This document shows, in pieces, positions 1 to 8,194 of a DNA stretch of 15,005 nucleotides. Position 1 is the stretch's first letter. Each line of letters begins with the position of its first letter. The notes beneath the pieces were generated by a model. That model searched no databases and was not told where the DNA came from. It saw nothing but the letters and a program-made list of their open reading frames with translations. The DNA is taken from assembly GCA_036558265.1 (NCBI GenBank), contig DATBFY010000355.1, positions 1 to 15,005 of the forward strand, in the 5' to 3' direction. Both the position numbers and the translations under genes were made by a program. The stretch is from RYN-433 sp036558265. GTDB taxonomy: Bacteria > Planctomycetota > Phycisphaerae > Tepidisphaerales > Tepidisphaeraceae.

Positions 1-2580
1 GCGACCGTCGGGCAGGAGCAGCGCGGTGGAGTGGTACATGCGCGAGATCTGCTCGCTGGCCATGGTGGTCCAGGTCTGAGTGGTCGGCGACCACATCTCG
101 GCGGCGTAGACGGCGGTCGCCGGATTGATCCCGCCGATCACGCTGGAGCCGCCCGTGGCGATCACGTTGCCATCTGGAAGCACCGTAAGGTTCAGGTGCG
201 TGCGGGCATTGGCCATCGACGCCGTTTGCTGCCAGATGGGGTTGGCGCCGGTCGTGTCGAGGACATAAGTGGTGGCGGCGGAGGGGATGTTGCCGCCGTT
301 GTCGGCCGGGTCGGACAAATACGAGCTGCCCGCCTTCATGATCTTGCCGGGCAGGTACATGACCGCGCTGCCGGCGTCGAGGATTGTCGGATCGACCGTC
401 GTCCAGGTCTGGGTTTTAAGATCGAGCACGCTGGTGGCCATCTTGGCCTCGTCGGAGCCGGCGGCGATCACGCGGCCGTCCGGAAGCACGAACATGAACG
501 GGTAATCGGGGATGGTGCGGTTGGCGCTGGTGAGCTTGGTCCAGGTGTTGGTCTGCTCGTCGTAGATCTCCGGGATCGGGATGTAGGCCAGGTTGCCGGT
601 GTCCGCGCCCGCGGTGACCAGCGCGCGCCCGTCGGGCAGCGTGGTGGCGGTCGGGTACCAGCGGCGGTAGTTCATGTCGGGGAGCTTGGTCCAGGTCTGG
701 GTGGCGGGGTCGAAGAGGTTGCCGATGGCCGAGCCGACAAAACTCGGGTCCAGGCACTCGTGTCCGCCCGCGACCAACACCTTGCCGTCGGCGAGGACCG
801 TCAGGGCCGAACAGAAGATGTCGCGGACCTCCTGCTGGGTCTCGCTGGGGGTTGGGGTGAAGGTATTGGTGGCCGGGTCCCAGACGGTGGCTGAAATCGC
901 GCCGATGCAATCGGGCCCGCCGTCCCACATCAGGATCTTGCCCGTGTCGAGCAGGGCCATGTTGATTGCGACCAGGGGCCAATCCATCACGGGCGACCAT
1001 TGGCCGACGGCAGCGGGGTCGGTCGTTGGGTTATTGACGATGACGGAGCGCACCGCGGAGGTGGTTTTATTCCCGGCGGCGTCGCGGGCGACGGCAGTCA
1101 GAGTGTAGGTGTCGTTGGGGTAGGCGGTAGTGTCCCAGGAGACCTGGTAAGGCGAAGTCAGGTCCTCGCTGCCGAGGTCCGCGCCGTTGATCTGGAATTG
1201 CACACCGATGACGCCCACGTTATCCGAGGCGCTCGCGGCGACGTTGACCGCGCCTTTGGCAGTGGAATTGTTTGCCGGGGCCGTCAGGCTCACCGTGGGG
1301 GGGGTGTGGTCGGCGTTGTCAACGGTCACGGTCGTCACGAGAGACGTAGCCGAGTTACCCACGGCATCCCGGGCAATCGCGGTGAGGGAGTGCGGCCCGC
1401 TCAATCCGGTGGTGTTCCAGGAAATGGTGTACGGCGCGCTGGCGTCCTCCGCGCCCAGGTTGGAGCCGTCCAATTGGAACTGGACGCCGACGACGCCGAC
1501 GTTGTCCGAAGCCGATGCGGAAACGGAAACCGTGCCCGAGATGGTGCTGCCGTCGGCGGGCGCGGTAATCGCGACGGAGGGAGGCGTCTGGTCAGCCGCG
1601 GAAACGCCCGATGCCTCGTTCGACGCCGCGCTCTGGTTGCCGGCGGCGTCGGTGGCGGTAACAAGGTAATAGTATGTGCCCGGGGCGACGGTATCCCGGT
1701 AGCTCAACGCGGTCGTCGTGGCGATCTGATTGGAGACCGAGGGTGTAAATCCGCTGGACGTTGAACGGTAAACCTGATAGCCGGTGACCCCGACATCATC
1801 GCTCGACGCGCCCCAGGACAGGTTGACCTGGCCCAAGGAACCCGCGGCAACCACGTTGCTCGGGGCGGTGGGCGGTTGGGTGTCCTGGACGGGCGGCACG
1901 ACGGCCGTATTCATGTCCGTTTGAATGGCGGCTTGCGCCAGCGCGCTATTGTAAATGCGTACGTTGTCGATGAGTCCCGTGAACATCTCTCCGGACCAGT
2001 CGCCGCCGATCTTGAGGGCGTCGGTCGTAACCGCGATCGTCCCGGTGATGTTCTTCGAACCGATCTGCGTGCCATTCACATACGTACGGAGCGTCTTGCC
2101 GTCATAGGTCGAGGCGAGGAAGTACCAGGTATTCAGGGACAACCGCGTGCCGCCGGTGGTCCCGTAATCGGTCTGGCCGACCTGGATGTGGCTCGACGGG
2201 GGCGTGTTGTTTCCCCTTGCCGAGTAAAGCGCGTAGGAGATGTCGTTGGAACTGTTCCGATGGTCCTTGGCGATGGCGGCGCACCAGCCGTTGTCCGGGC
2301 TGTTCAGGCTGGAGGGCCTAACCCAGGCTTCGAGGGTCATGCCGCTGGCCAGGTGAAACGAGGGGTTATCCGCGACCTGGACGAAGGAGTTGGTGGCGCC
2401 AGCGAACTGCATCGCGCCGCCGAATTTTCCCGCCGCGCTCCAAAGGACATTGTTGACGGCCCCGTCGTTCCCGGTGCCGGAGACATCGTGGACGAGGGTC
2501 CCCGCCCCCTCGTCAAAGCCGTACGCCGCCACCAGTGAAAGCAGTTGTCGAGACTCTAAGACCTCGAATTGCGCGCGCAT
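1..2580 (-). CDS. LEPR-XLL multidomain copper-radical-oxidase-like surface protein (3' end outside window)
   Basis: An open frame of 860 codons runs from ATG at 2580 off the left edge. An in-frame TGA lies ten codons upstream with no other start between, and GGAAGGAG sits just before the ATG, so the start is secure. The N-terminus has LESRQLLS (residues 8-15), a variant of the LEPR-XLL motif of large planctomycete surface proteins; no classical signal peptide is seen. Domains: LamG-like lectin fold (about 17-222), fibronectin III (about 231-325), two related Ig-like repeats (330-422 and 423-516), then a kelch/galactose-oxidase propeller from about 520 with repeated 'LPDGxVxxxGG' blades. Copper-radical-oxidase residues are recognisable: Cys590 (IFCSAL) and Tyr642 (RRWYPT) for the thioether cofactor, and Tyr849-His850 (RMYHSTALLLPDG) as copper ligands. 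The last His ligand would lie beyond the window. Predicted role: extracellular oxidation of an alcohol or aldehyde, probably carbohydrate-linked. Substrate unknown. Confidence 0.88.
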   Translation of the reverse strand, partial: MRAQFEVLESRQLLSLVAAYGFDEGAGTLVHDVSGTGNDGAVNNVLWSAAGKFGGAMQFAGATNSFVQVADNPSFHLASGMTLEAWVRPSSLNSPDNGWCAAIAKDHRNSSNDISYALYSARGNNTPPSSHIQVGQTDYGTTGGTRLSLNTWYFLASTYDGKTLRTYVNGTQIGSKNITGTIAVTTDALKIGGDWSGEMFTGLIDNVRIYNSALAQAAIQTDMNTAVVPPVQDTQPPTAPSNVVAAGSLGQVNLSWGASSDDVGVTGYQVYRSTSSGFTPSVSNQIATTTALSYRDTVAPGTYYYLVTATDAAGNQSAASNEASGVSAADQTPPSVAITAPADGSTISGTVSVSASASDNVGVVGVQFQLDGSNLGAEDASAPYTISWNTTGLSGPHSLTAIARDAVGNSATSLVTTVTVDNADHTPPTVSLTAPANNSTAKGAVNVAASASDNVGVIGVQFQINGADLGSEDLTSPYQVSWDTTAYPNDTYTLTAVARDAAGNKTTSAVRSVIVNNPTTDPAAVGQWSPVMDWPLVAINMALLDTGKILMWDGGPDCIGAISATVWDPATNTFTPTPSETQQEVRDIFCSALTVLADGKVLVAGGHECLDPSFVGSAIGNLFDPATQTWTKLPDMNYRRWYPTATTLPDGRALVTAGADTGNLAYIPIPEIYDEQTNTWTKLTSANRTIPDYPFMFVLPDGRVIAAGSDEAKMATSVLDLKTQTWTTVDPTILDAGSAVMYLPGKIMKAGSSYLSDPADNGGNIPSAATTYVLDTTGANPIWQQTASMANARTHLNLTVLPDGNVIATGGSSVIGGINPATAVYAAEMWSPTTQTWTTMASEQISRMYHSTALLLPDGR

Positions 2581-2904
2581 GATCTCCTTCCCAGCGGGCG
2601 GCGGATGCGTTCAGGCGTCGTGCGCGGAGTGATCCCGAGAGAGCGGGAGCGCAGACGCCGAGCCGTCGAACTCGTATGCCGAGGTACGGGTTCGCGCGAT
2701 GAAGCTTGCAAGCGAGAAATCCCTTATTGCAAGGGTGCGGGAATGTATAGCATTCCTATATCTATTGCAAGCTGAATTGAACGATAGAGGAAATGTAGGA
2801 AAAGCAATGAAATAACACCTGACGCATTTGAGCAAGGGCCTTGACGACGTCTGCCGCAAACGGTCGAATGAATTAAGATGAATATATATTGCCGTTGATT
2901 CTGT
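2581..2904. other. Intergenic region upstream of the copper-radical-oxidase-like gene
   Basis: There is no credible gene here. The sequence is markedly more AT-rich than its surroundings between about 2740 and 2910, as expected for the promoter of the minus-strand gene starting at 2580. It holds three copies of TTGCAAG at 2706-2712, 2727-2733 and 2765-2771, the first inside a perfect palindrome GCTTGCAAGC. It also holds a 6-bp inverted repeat, GGAATG-TATAG-CATTCC, at 2740-2756. A TTGCAA/TATACA-like pair is visible on the minus strand near 2747-2770 but the spacing is short. No terminator hairpin is evident after purN. Confidence 0.4.
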
Positions 2905-3528
2905 CTATAGCACGCGAACCCGCCGGCCTTCGATCTTGAGGCAGTGCTGGGCGTAGAGGCGGAGGGCTTCGGGGTAGGCGATCAGCTCCTGGTCGAAGAC
3001 GCGTCGAGCGAGGGTGTCGGCGGTGTCGTCGTCGAGAACGGGGCAGGTGCGCTGGACGATGATCGGCCCGGTGTCGTAGGTGTTGTCGCAAAAGTGGACG
3101 GTGCAGCCGGAGACCTTGCAGCCATGGTCGATGACGGCCTGGTGGACGTGGTGGCCGTACATGCCCCTGCCGCCGAACGCGGGGAGCAGCGCGGGATGGA
3201 TGTTCATCATGCGGTCGGACCAGCGATCGGGCAGCTCGAGGAGCGAGAGCCAGCCGGCGAGGCAGATCAGGTCAGCGCCGGCTTGTTCGCACAGGCCGAA
3301 GACGCGCTGGCTGAAGGCGGTGATCGAGGGGAACTCGCGGCGGTCGGCGACGACGGTGGGCAGGTCGGCGGCCCGGGCGCGCTCGATGCCACCCAAGCCG
3401 GCGCGCGAGGCGATGACCAGGGGGATGTCGATCGGAAGCTGCCCGGCGGCGCGGAGGTCGATGAAGTTCTGGAGGGTGCGGCCGCCACCGGAGAGGAGGA
3501 CGGCGATTCGCAAGGGGTGAGAGGCCAT
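2905..3528 (-). CDS. purN: Phosphoribosylglycinamide formyltransferase (PurN)
   Basis: This 207-residue protein transfers the formyl group of 10-formyltetrahydrofolate to GAR, the third step of de novo purine synthesis. The N-terminus RIAVLLSGGGRTLQNF (7-22) is the phosphate-binding loop of the family. The catalytic triad is present: Asn109 and His111 in MNIHPALLP and Asp152 in YDTGPIIVQ, matching Asn106, His108 and Asp144 of the E. coli enzyme. Length fits the family (about 200-215). The frame can be extended to a GTG at 3555, but those extra codons lie in a CACGGAG-type repeat and add nothing conserved, so ATG 3528 is preferred. No strong Shine-Dalgarno is visible. It is last in the probable MATE-ileS-purN run, separated from ileS by a repeat-built hairpin that may terminate or process the transcript. 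Confidence 0.95.
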   Translation of the reverse strand: MASHPLRIAVLLSGGGRTLQNFIDLRAAGQLPIDIPLVIASRAGLGGIERARAADLPTVVADRREFPSITAFSQRVFGLCEQAGADLICLAGWLSLLELPDRWSDRMMNIHPALLPAFGGRGMYGHHVHQAVIDHGCKVSGCTVHFCDNTYDTGPIIVQRTCPVLDDDTADTLARRVFDQELIAYPEALRLYAQHCLKIEGRRVRVL

Positions 3529-3530
3529 AT

Positions 3531-3560
3531 TTACCACGGAGCACACGAAGGGCACGGAGG
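3531..3560. repeat. CACGGAG/CACGAAG tandem words, 9-bp period
   Basis: Three 7-bp words CACGGAG, CACGAAG and CACGGAG follow one another with a 9-bp period immediately upstream of the preferred purN start. The same word (CACGAAG, three times) recurs at 11663-11686 upstream of lpd. The repetition is direct and visible by eye. Its function is unknown; similar purine-rich words occur in intergenic DNA of planctomycetes and verrucomicrobia. Confidence 0.6.
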
Positions 3561-3569
3561 TTAGAGAAC

Positions 3570-3656
3570 GAGGATGGAAGATGGAGGATAGAGGAAGATC
3601 ACGGCCATCGATGCACGCGGCGCTCTTTATCCATCTTCCATCCTCTATCCTCCATC
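3570..3656. repeat. Permuted purine-rich inverted repeat between ileS and purN
   Basis: The left arm reads, in order, word A (GAGGATGGAAGATGG, 3570-3584) and word B (GATGGAGGATAGAGGA, 3580-3595). The right arm carries the complement of A at 3631-3645 and the complement of B at 3641-3656. Because A and B overlap and come in swapped order, only one pairing (15 bp or 16 bp, both perfect) can form at a time. It lies directly after the ileS stop, so it may act as a transcript end or processing hairpin, although no T-run follows. Confidence 0.7.
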
Positions 3657-3662
3657 ATCGTA

Positions 3663-6593
3663 TTATTCCGTTCTAGCGCTCTTCACGGCCTGGACACAGC
3701 GGAGGCACAGGTCAGCGTGGTCACTGTCGGCGCCGACATCCGGGCGGCGCTTCCAGCAGCGGGCGCAAGACGCGTACTTGTCGCGGCGGTCGAGGACCTT
3801 GACCTCGACGGCGGGGCCGGGGGTGTCTTTTTCGGCGAAGGAGTGGTGGCCGGCGCCGACGACGTCGGCGAGGTCCACGGCGCAGGCCTCGAGGCGCCGG
3901 CGGAGCTCGGGGTCGTCAACGGAGAAGATCACTTCGGCTTCCAGCGCCTTGTTGAGGCCGACATCCTTCTTCAGGCGGTCGAGCTGCATCAGCGCATCAT
4001 CGCGAAGGCGCATGACCAGACGCCAGTCTTCCTGCTGCTGCTCGGAGACGTCGCCGGCATTGCCGGGCTGGGGCAGGAGCGCGAGATGGACGCTGTCGGC
4101 GTGGCGGTCTTCCTCGGGCTTGTGCCGGATGTATTCCCAGGCCTCGTCGGCGGTGAAGACGCCCATGGGCGCGAGCAGCTTGGTAAGGGCGACGAGCATG
4201 CGGTGCATGACCGTCTGGGAGCGGCGGCGGAGGGGCGCATTGGGAGCCTCGCAGTAAAGGCGGTCCTTCATCGCGTTGGCGTAGATCGCGCTGATCTGGA
4301 CGTTGCAGAAGTCGTAGAGGCCGCGAAAGGCGTTGTGCAGCTCGTAGCGGTCGTAAGCGCCGGTCACCTCGGCGATCATCTTGTCCAACTCGGCCAGGGC
4401 CCAGCCGTCGAGGGTCGAGGCAAGGATCTCCTGCGCGTCGGTCGCGGGGTTGAAATCGTAGAGGTTGGAGAGCAGGTAGCGCAGGGTGTTGCGGATCTTG
4501 CGGTACTTGTCGCCGAATTCCTTGATGACCTGCGGGCTGGTCGGGATGTCGTACTGGTAATCGACCGAACAGCACCACAGGCGCAGCAGGTCCGCGCCGT
4601 GGCGCTCGATCTCCTGGGTGGCGGTGACGTATTCCTTGTCGCTCTTGCTGACCTTCTTGCCGTCGGGCTTGACGATGAAACCGTGGGTGAGCACGGCCTT
4701 GAACGGCGCGACGCCGTTGAAGCCGATGCCGGGCAGCAGCGACAACTGGAACCAGCCGCGGTGCTGGTCCGAACCTTCGAGGTAGAGGTCGGCGGGGAAG
4801 TGCAGGTAAGTGCGGCACTGGAGCACCGACCGCCAGGAGCTGCCGGACTCGAACCAGACGTCGAAGATGTCCTGCTCCTTTCGGAGCTTTTGGGCTTCGA
4901 ATCCGGGCGGGTAGGCGAAGTCGTGGCCGAGGAGCTCGGCGGGGGACATCGTGAACCACGCGTCCGAGCCGTGCTCGCGGACCCGCTTGGCGACGGCGAG
5001 GACCGATTCCTTCGTGAGCAAAGCCTGGCCTTGTTCGTTGTAGAAGACGGGGATGGGCAGTCCCCAGGCGCGCTGTCGCGAGACGCACCAGTCGGGGCGG
5101 GATTCGAGCATGCCGGAGAGGCGCGCCTTGCCCCAGTCAGGGACGAAGTGGATGTCGCGGGCAGCGGCGCGCTTGGCGCGGTCGCGGAGAGAGTGGGGGG
5201 AGTCCTGAGTGGACGGACCCTCACCCCTGCCCTCTCCCGGAGTACCGGGAGAGGGAGAGAGGTCGAACGGCTTGTCGATCGCGATGAACCACTGCTCGGT
5301 GGCGCGGAAGATGATGGGCTTCTTGCTGCGCCAGTCGTGGGGGTAGCTGTGCTTGACCCTGACCTCAGCAAAGAGGGAGCCCGCATCCTTGAGACGATGG
5401 GTGATCAGGGGGTTGGCTTCCCACACGGTGTGGCCGCGGATGAACTCGGGGGCGGTGTCGTCGAAGCGGCCGTTGGCCAGGACGGGGCTGTAGGTCTCCA
5501 GGCCCTCGCGGACGCCGGTCTCGTAGTCCTCCTCGCCGTGGCCGGGCGCGGTGTGAACCAGCCCCGTGCCGTCGGTGGTGGTGACGTAATCGGCGGCGAC
5601 GATGCGGCCGGTGCGGTTGACGAAGGGGTGGCGATACTCCAATTCCAGCAGGTCCTTGCCCCGGGCGGTGGTGACGACGTCGTATTTCAGCTCGGGGCGC
5701 AGACCGAAGACCGTCTTTACAAGCTCGCTGGCGAGGACAACCGCATGATCGTTGTAGACGACCAGCGAATACTCGACATCCGGATGGACCGCGATCGCGA
5801 GGTTCGCGGGGAGCGTCCACGGCGTGGTCGTCCAGACCAGGAACGAAACGGCGGCGGCCGATTTGCCCATGCCCCCGGAGAACTTCTCGTGCAGGCGCAC
5901 GGGATCGACCGCGGGAAACTCGACGTAGACGCTGGGGTCCTCGACGTCCACATACTCCAGCTCCGCATCCGCGAGCGCGGTCTGGTTGCTCACCGACCAC
6001 GGCACGGGCTTGAGCTGTTTATAAACGAGCCCGTTCTCGACGAATTTGGCGAAGACGTGGAGCGTCTCGGCCTCGTAGACCGGACTCATCGTCAGGTACG
6101 GGTCGTTCCACTCGCCCAGGATGCCCAGGCGCTGGAACTGATCGCTCTGCACCTTGACGTAATGGGCGGCGTACTCGTGGCAGTGGCGGCGGATCTCGAC
6201 CGTGCTCATCTCGCGGAGCTTGCCCTTGAACTTCTCCTGGATCTTGTGCTCGATGGGCAGGCCGTGGCAGTCCCATCCGGGGACGTAGGGCGTCTGGTAC
6301 CCCTGCATGGTACGGAAGCGGATGATCACGTCCTTGAGCGTCTTGTTGATCAGGTGGCCGATGTGGATGTCGCCGTTGGCGAAGGGCGGGCCGTCGTGGA
6401 GGATCCACTTGCCCCGGGGCGAATCGGCGCGGGCGGCGAGGAGCTTCTCGTACAGCCTGGCCTCCTGCCACTTCGTGAGGCGCGCGGGCTCGTTCTGGAC
6501 GAGCTTGGCCTCCATCGGGAACGCGGTCTGTGGTAGGTTGAGCGTGTCCTTGTAGCTCTTCTTCGTCTGGGTGGGTTGCGCTTCGGTAGACAT
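3663..6593 (-). CDS. ileS: Isoleucyl-tRNA synthetase, bacterial type 1
   Basis: This 976-residue class I synthetase charges tRNA-Ile in the cytoplasm. Motifs in order: HIGH at 77-80 (PFANGDIHIGH), the CP1 editing domain with LVWTTTPWTLPANLAI and the later GTGLVHTAPGHGEEDYETG, WCVSRQRAWGLPIPVF, DVWFESGSSW, and KVSKS at 647-651, a mild KMSKS variant. The C-terminal zinc ribbon has Cys943/946 and Cys963/966, as in E. coli-type enzymes. It is longer than the usual about 940 residues partly because of a foreign-looking segment at 444-468 between FIAID and LRDRAKRAA, which coincides with a palindromic element (listed separately). It starts 16 bp after the MATE stop, so the two are probably cotranscribed; the Shine-Dalgarno is poor. 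Confidence 0.97.
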   Translation of the reverse strand: MSTEAQPTQTKKSYKDTLNLPQTAFPMEAKLVQNEPARLTKWQEARLYEKLLAARADSPRGKWILHDGPPFANGDIHIGHLINKTLKDVIIRFRTMQGYQTPYVPGWDCHGLPIEHKIQEKFKGKLREMSTVEIRRHCHEYAAHYVKVQSDQFQRLGILGEWNDPYLTMSPVYEAETLHVFAKFVENGLVYKQLKPVPWSVSNQTALADAELEYVDVEDPSVYVEFPAVDPVRLHEKFSGGMGKSAAAVSFLVWTTTPWTLPANLAIAVHPDVEYSLVVYNDHAVVLASELVKTVFGLRPELKYDVVTTARGKDLLELEYRHPFVNRTGRIVAADYVTTTDGTGLVHTAPGHGEEDYETGVREGLETYSPVLANGRFDDTAPEFIRGHTVWEANPLITHRLKDAGSLFAEVRVKHSYPHDWRSKKPIIFRATEQWFIAIDKPFDLSPSPGTPGEGRGEGPSTQDSPHSLRDRAKRAAARDIHFVPDWGKARLSGMLESRPDWCVSRQRAWGLPIPVFYNEQGQALLTKESVLAVAKRVREHGSDAWFTMSPAELLGHDFAYPPGFEAQKLRKEQDIFDVWFESGSSWRSVLQCRTYLHFPADLYLEGSDQHRGWFQLSLLPGIGFNGVAPFKAVLTHGFIVKPDGKKVSKSDKEYVTATQEIERHGADLLRLWCCSVDYQYDIPTSPQVIKEFGDKYRKIRNTLRYLLSNLYDFNPATDAQEILASTLDGWALAELDKMIAEVTGAYDRYELHNAFRGLYDFCNVQISAIYANAMKDRLYCEAPNAPLRRRSQTVMHRMLVALTKLLAPMGVFTADEAWEYIRHKPEEDRHADSVHLALLPQPGNAGDVSEQQQEDWRLVMRLRDDALMQLDRLKKDVGLNKALEAEVIFSVDDPELRRRLEACAVDLADVVGAGHHSFAEKDTPGPAVEVKVLDRRDKYASCARCWKRRPDVGADSDHADLCLRCVQAVKSARTE
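5210..5262. repeat. Palindromic element inserted in frame in ileS
   Basis: The core is a perfect 11-bp inverted repeat, CCCTCTCCCGG (5230-5240) and CCGGGAGAGGG (5245-5255), around AGTA. Read in the ileS frame it gives SPSPGTPGEGRGEG; on the opposite strand it gives LTPALSRSTGRG. Both are familiar as translated products of a dispersed palindromic repeat in PVC-group genomes (recalled knowledge, not searched). It falls exactly where IleRS sequences normally run from the FIAID block to LRD.A, so about 25 residues are extra. The outer limits of the element are estimated. Confidence 0.75.
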
Positions 6594-6609
6594 AACTTAC
6601 ATTCGATTC

Positions 6610-8049
6610 CTACGCGGTGGCCCCGGGCTCGGGTAAGGGCACGAAATTGCGTACTTTATCGGCAGGTTCGGGCGTCTCCAAGCGAATGGTCTTCCAGCGG
6701 CCGCGAGTGAAGCGGAGGAGCATGAAAACGCCAAGGATAATGCCGTAGAGGGTGGCCATGACCCAGGGACCCGCCAGTCCCCAGTCGGGGCGCCATCGCG
6801 CCACCACGTAGCCGCCAGCCACGGTGATGCTCCAGCAGAGCACCGCCAGGGCGACGGCGGGGACGAACGTGTCGCCGGCGCCGCGCAGGGCGCCGTTGTA
6901 GACGATGTACATCGCGTCGAACAACTGGTAGATCCCGGCGAAGACGAGCACGATCACGCCCATCCGCAGCACTTCGGGGTCGTTGGTAAACAGGCGCATC
7001 AGGACGTGCCGGCCCAGCACGTAGACGGCGCCGCAGGTGAGCATCCAGAGCGCGCCGACGAGGAAGCCCAGGTGGGCGCGTCGCTCGGCAAGGTCGGGCC
7101 GCCCCGCGCCGATGTAGCGGCCGACCAGCGCGGTGACCGCCGTCGCCACGCCGAACGCCGGCATGAAGCTGACCGACAGGTAGCGGAACATGAACATGTT
7201 GGCGGCCATCGCCTCGGTGCTGAATCGCCCGATCACCCAGCTCTGGAACAGCGCCCAGGCCGCAATGTCGGCGACGAGCTGCACGCCGGAGGAGAGGCCG
7301 ATCGACAGCAGCGTCCTCATCTGCGCGGGGCGCAGGATCCAGTCGGCGGTGTTGAAGACTGCGCGCACCTTCGGGCGCAGGACAACCGCCATCAGGAACA
7401 GCAGCTCGACGGTCACGCCGATGTTGGTGCCCCACGCGGCGCCGGCGACGCCCATCCTGGGGAAACCGCCGTGTCCGAAGATCAGGAAGTAGTTCGCGCC
7501 GGCGTTGACGAGCACGCCGCAGAACGCCGCCAGCATCACGATCCAGGGGCGATTGACGGCAAGCAGGAACTGCCCGAACGCGGTGGAGGCGAGCTTGATC
7601 CCCGTGGCCGCGACCGTGATACGGAAGAACGTGCCCTCGAGGTCTGCCAGGTGCGGCTCGTGACCGATCAGCCGGAAAAATCGAGGCGCAATTGGGATCA
7701 CCGGCCCTGTCGCCAAGGCGAAGAACAGGGCAAACCAGACCCCCTGCCAGAGGTAGCGGCCACAGGCCTTGTAGTCCTTGTGTCCGAAGTGCTGGCTAAC
7801 CAGCGCGTTGACGCAGAACATCACCCCTACGCCGAACCCGATGATCGACCAGGCGGAGAGCCCGCCGTTGCCGGCGGCGGTCGGCTCGGCAGTGCCCAGG
7901 GTGGAGAGCATCCAGGTGTCGGCGAACTGCATCAGGGTGTACGACGACATCTGGGCGACGGTCGGCCCGGCGAGGAAGAGCAATTCCGCAATGGGCGAGC
8001 GCGTCCCGATCAAACTCGGTTCGTGTTGAAGCGTCGTCGTCGAACTCAT
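6610..8049 (-). CDS. MATE-family multidrug/organic cation efflux transporter
   Basis: This 479-residue integral membrane protein has about twelve hydrophobic segments, the MATE arrangement of two six-helix bundles; export would be driven by Na+ or H+. Recognisable stretches are LLFLAGPTVAQMSSYTLMQFADTWM near the N-terminus, the NRPWIVMLAAFCGVLVNAGANY segment, and the C-lobe repeat NGALRGAGDTFVPA, which mirrors the usual MATE second-half motif. ATG 8049 is preferred: AAGGTGG (8055-8061) lies 5 nt before it, while the alternative GTG at 8058 would overlap that site. The substrate cannot be told from sequence. It is the first gene after a leader with terminator and is 16 bp upstream of ileS, an unusual companion for a housekeeping synthetase. 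Confidence 0.94.
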   Translation of the reverse strand: MSSTTTLQHEPSLIGTRSPIAELLFLAGPTVAQMSSYTLMQFADTWMLSTLGTAEPTAAGNGGLSAWSIIGFGVGVMFCVNALVSQHFGHKDYKACGRYLWQGVWFALFFALATGPVIPIAPRFFRLIGHEPHLADLEGTFFRITVAATGIKLASTAFGQFLLAVNRPWIVMLAAFCGVLVNAGANYFLIFGHGGFPRMGVAGAAWGTNIGVTVELLFLMAVVLRPKVRAVFNTADWILRPAQMRTLLSIGLSSGVQLVADIAAWALFQSWVIGRFSTEAMAANMFMFRYLSVSFMPAFGVATAVTALVGRYIGAGRPDLAERRAHLGFLVGALWMLTCGAVYVLGRHVLMRLFTNDPEVLRMGVIVLVFAGIYQLFDAMYIVYNGALRGAGDTFVPAVALAVLCWSITVAGGYVVARWRPDWGLAGPWVMATLYGIILGVFMLLRFTRGRWKTIRLETPEPADKVRNFVPLPEPGATA

Positions 8050-8075
8050 CCGAGCCACCTTCGACTGATGCGAAC

Positions 8076-8104
8076 AAAAAACCCTGAAGCCGTCGCTTCA
8101 GGGT
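8076..8104 (-). terminator. Intrinsic terminator in the MATE leader
   Basis: On the minus strand a perfect 10-bp stem, ACCCTGAAGC with GCTTCAGGGT, closes a GACG tetraloop and runs straight into TTTTTT. It lies between the promoter and the start codon of the transporter, so it would stop the mRNA before the gene unless prevented. No gene ends just upstream other than the short leader ORF, so the terminator makes most sense as a regulatory one. Confidence 0.85.
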
Positions 8105-8131
8105 CGGATATTCGGCAACGAACGCGATCCC

Positions 8132-8194
8132 TCAGGCGCGGCGGACTGCTCCCGGCACGATGGTAATTCGAATTAGGGTGGCAGACGTGGCCAT
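8132..8194 (-). CDS. Putative 20-aa leader peptide upstream of MATE-ileS
   Basis: ATG at 8194 is preceded at 8 nt by AGGA and lies about 14 nt after the predicted transcription start. The peptide is MATSATLIRITIVPGAVRRA. Its centre is encoded by CTA-ATT-CGA-ATT-ACC-ATC, giving three Ile codons, two of them ATT, and several codons that look rare in this GC-rich window. The stop at 8132-8134 abuts a hairpin and is followed by an intrinsic terminator. That layout resembles amino-acid biosynthetic leader peptides, and the second gene downstream is ileS. Whether it is translated is unknown; the frame also extends upstream past the promoter, where it is probably not coding. Confidence 0.42.
   Translation of the reverse strand: MATSATLIRITIVPGAVRRA

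Noticed and set aside
2611..2859. An 82-codon minus-strand frame upstream of the surface-oxidase gene
   Set aside because: Lies in the AT-rich promoter region, lacks a ribosome binding site and has no recognisable sequence.
3717..6536. A 939-codon open frame on the plus strand
   Set aside because: It is the antisense shadow of ileS, whose frame has all synthetase motifs.
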